Positions 62,101 to 64,000 of a DNA stretch of 64,000 nucleotides are shown here, piece after piece. Below the pieces are notes generated by a model. It saw only the letters and a list, made by a program, of their open reading frames with translations. It did no database searches and was not told the DNA's origin. The stretch is from Stenotrophomonas raiganjensis (SeqCode) (lineage in GTDB: Bacteria > Pseudomonadota > Gammaproteobacteria > Xanthomonadales > Xanthomonadaceae): NCBI RefSeq assembly GCF_030658505.1, contig NZ_JAUTXR010000169.1, positions 1-64,000 of the forward strand. Direction: 5' to 3'. Positions within the stretch are counted from its first letter, which is position 1, and every line of letters begins with the position of its first letter. The translations under genes and the position numbers were made by a program.

Positions 62101-64000
62101 CGCAGCATGGCGACCTGGCGCCAATGCAGGCCGGCGGCCAGCACCAGGCGGTTGAAGCCGTCGTTCTCGGCATCGCCGTGCCAGACGCGGGCAAAGGTCT
62201 CGCCGAAGGCTTCATCGACGCTGGCGGCATCGATCGCGCCGGCGGTCGATTCGACCTCGAAGTCCTGCACATACACCGGAGCGTTGTCGACCGACAGGCG
62301 GTACGGACGCTCGGCGATCACGCGCAGCCCCATGTTTTCCATCATCGGCAGCGCGTCCGACAGCGGGATGTCGTCCAGCTGGCGGTACAGCTTCAGGCGC
62401 AGGCCATCGCCGCTTTCGCGCGGCACGGCCTGCAGGCTCAGGCGCAGATCGTCCGGGCCGGTCAGCGCATCCAGCTGGCTGACATCGTTGGCCGCAACAG
62501 CAGTGCTGTTGTCTTCGATGTAACCGGCCGGCAGTGCCTTGCCGATACGGGCGGCGATGCGCAGGCCTTCGGTCTCGCCGTGGCGGGACACCAGCGCTTC
62601 ACGCAGGTCGTCCTGCCAGTTGCGCAGGACCTGGGCCAGCTTCTGCTCCAGTTCGGCGGTATCGACGTCGAGCATTTCACCCGGCTTCGGACGCACGATC
62701 AGGTGCACCTGGGCCAGCGGCGATTCGCCCAGCACCACCGAGCTGTCAACGTACTCGCCGTGCAGCGCTTCCTTCAGCATCGCTTCGATGCGCAGGCGCA
62801 CGTCGGTATTGAAGCGCTCGCGCGGCAGGTAGACCAGCGCGGAAATGAAGCGGCTGTACTTGTCGCGGCGCAGGAACAGGCGGCTGCGCACGCGCTCCTG
62901 CAGGCCCAGCACGCCCATCGCGGTGCGGAACAGTTCGTCCTCGCTGGACTGGAACAGTTCTTCGCGCGGCAGGGTTTCCAGGATGTGGCGCAGGGCCTTG
63001 CCGCTGTGGCTGGCCGGGGCCAGGCCCGACTGCTTCATCACGTGCTCGTGGCGCTGGCGCACCAGCGGGATCTCCCACGGGCGGCGGTTGTAGGCGCTGG
63101 AGGTGAACAGGCCCAGGAAGCGCTGCTCGCCGATGATCTTGCCCTTGGCGTCGAACTCCAGCACGCCGATGTAGTCCATGTAGCCGGCGCGGTGCACGCG
63201 CGAACGGGCATTGGTCTTGGTCAGGATCAGCGCATCCTTCAAACCGGACGTGGTGTTCAGGCCCTGCGCGGCCAGCGTCTTGACCGGACGGGCGGCGGAC
63301 TTGTCCTTGCCGCGCATCAGGCCCAGGCCGGTATCGTTCAGCGGCGCCAGCACCTCTTCCTTGCCCTGCTTCTCGACGCGGTACTCGCGGTAGCCGAAGA
63401 AGGTGAAGTGGTTGTCAGCGGCCCAGCGCAGGAACTCCTGTGCTTCCTTGCGCGACGCGTCGTCGACCGGCAGCTGGCGGCTGCCCAGGTCGTTGGCCAG
63501 TGCCAGCGCCTTGTCCTTCATCGGCTGCCAGTCACGCACGATTGCACGCACTTCATCCAGCGCCTTGTTGATGGCCTGCTCGATGGCGGCCATCGCATCG
63601 GCCGGCTGGCGGTCGATTTCCAGCAGCATCACCGACTCTGCATCGCCCTCGCCGACCTTGACCAGCTTGCCGGCCTTGTCGCGGGTGAAGCGCAGCACCG
63701 GGTGGCCGAGCACGTGGACGCCCACGCCCTGTTCGGCCAGCGACATGGTGACGGTGTCCACCAGGAACGGCATGTCGTCGTTGACGATCTGCAGCACGGT
63801 GTGCGGCGATTCCCAACCGTTGGCTTTCGCGGTCGGATTGAACACGCGGACGTTGGCCTTGCCGGCCTTGCGGGTACGGGCAAATTCCAGCGTCTCAGCC
63901 GCGAGAGCGGCCCACTCTTCAGCGCTGTGATGCGGGAACTCGTCCGCCTCCATGCGCTTGTAGAAGTCAGTGGCGAAGGCCACTGCTTCGGCCTGTGCGG
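59154..64000 (-). CDS. gdhB: NAD-dependent glutamate dehydrogenase, large type (5' end outside window)
   Basis: At least 1615 codons are seen. Translation remains open to the window edge ([19 protein letters not shown]), so the true start is beyond it. The sequence matches the 180-kDa bacterial NAD-GDH family (GdhB of Pseudomonas), which deaminates glutamate to 2-oxoglutarate. The conserved catalytic half includes [26 protein letters not shown]-like text, the dehydrogenase Lys region [14 protein letters not shown], and [21 protein letters not shown]. An N-terminal ACT-like regulatory half is typical. The internal GTG at 63983 is not a start. Whether it is arginine-regulated cannot be told. 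Confidence 0.95.
   Translation of the reverse strand, partial: [1614 protein letters not shown]

Noticed and set aside
63901..63983. GTG at 63983 as the start of the glutamate dehydrogenase
   Set aside because: The reading frame continues without stop to the window edge with family-like residues ([11 protein letters not shown]), so this GTG codes for an internal valine.

Overview
The window looks like a chromosomal segment of a Stenotrophomonas (S. maltophilia complex, Xanthomonadaceae). The evidence is very high G+C, many GTAG-headed palindromic REP elements of the SMAG type (GTAGAGCCGAG..CTCGGCTC and related stems), GyrA with Gln at position 83, and housekeeping and kynurenine genes typical of xanthomonads. 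No tRNA, rRNA, CRISPR array, insertion sequence or prophage was recognised. The first ~80 bases are unusually rich in G and C runs and may be an assembly edge. The last gene runs off the right edge.

Layout. 0.2-0.9 kb: a GAD-like/Tdi1-type (DUF1851) immunity-like gene broken by a 19-bp tandem duplication. 1-5 kb: a secreted serine hydrolase and a TonB-dependent receptor. 4.8-7.4 kb: a minus-strand set of envelope proteins with two tandem paralogs. 7.5-14.5 kb: an NTF2-like protein, a divergent TetR/thioesterase pair, a divergent exported agmatine-deiminase-like enzyme/LysR pair, an SGNH hydrolase, a DUF2268 protein and small envelope proteins. 14.7-25.4 kb: an S9 peptidase, a HipA-like kinase overlapping a DUF3037 protein, a second beta-lactamase-like hydrolase, a LysR/quinone oxidoreductase pair, and membrane PQQ glucose dehydrogenase. 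25.5-42.3 kb: core genes gyrA, mtnA, epmA, a GNAT gene, ligA, zipA, smc, rplI-rpsR-rpsF and an iscA-like gene. One exported aminotransferase, flanked by REPs, sits between zipA and ligA on the opposite strand.

42.4-52.9 kb is a long plus-strand run: asnS, two small genes, a PaiB-like protein, carbonic anhydrase, and the kynurenine genes for 3-hydroxyanthranilate dioxygenase, kynureninase and kynurenine 3-monooxygenase. These are followed, with start/stop overlaps, by exonuclease I (sbcB), a DUF2461 protein, an aldo/keto reductase and a DUF2939 protein. 53-54.8 kb carries a 5'-nucleotidase and nadK. 55-59 kb holds two large secreted paralogs that look like reprolysin-type metalloproteases whose zinc site is lost. 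59.2 kb to the end is the very large NAD-dependent glutamate dehydrogenase, partial.

The kynurenine steps lead toward quinolinate and NAD, and NAD kinase lies nearby. smc, zipA, gyrA and ligA serve chromosome structure and division. The items most worth a second look are the pair of apparent pseudo-proteases with matching upstream elements, the immunity-like gene whose frame is restored by removing one 19-bp copy, the HipA-like/DUF3037 module, and REP elements that supply stop codons to neighbouring genes.
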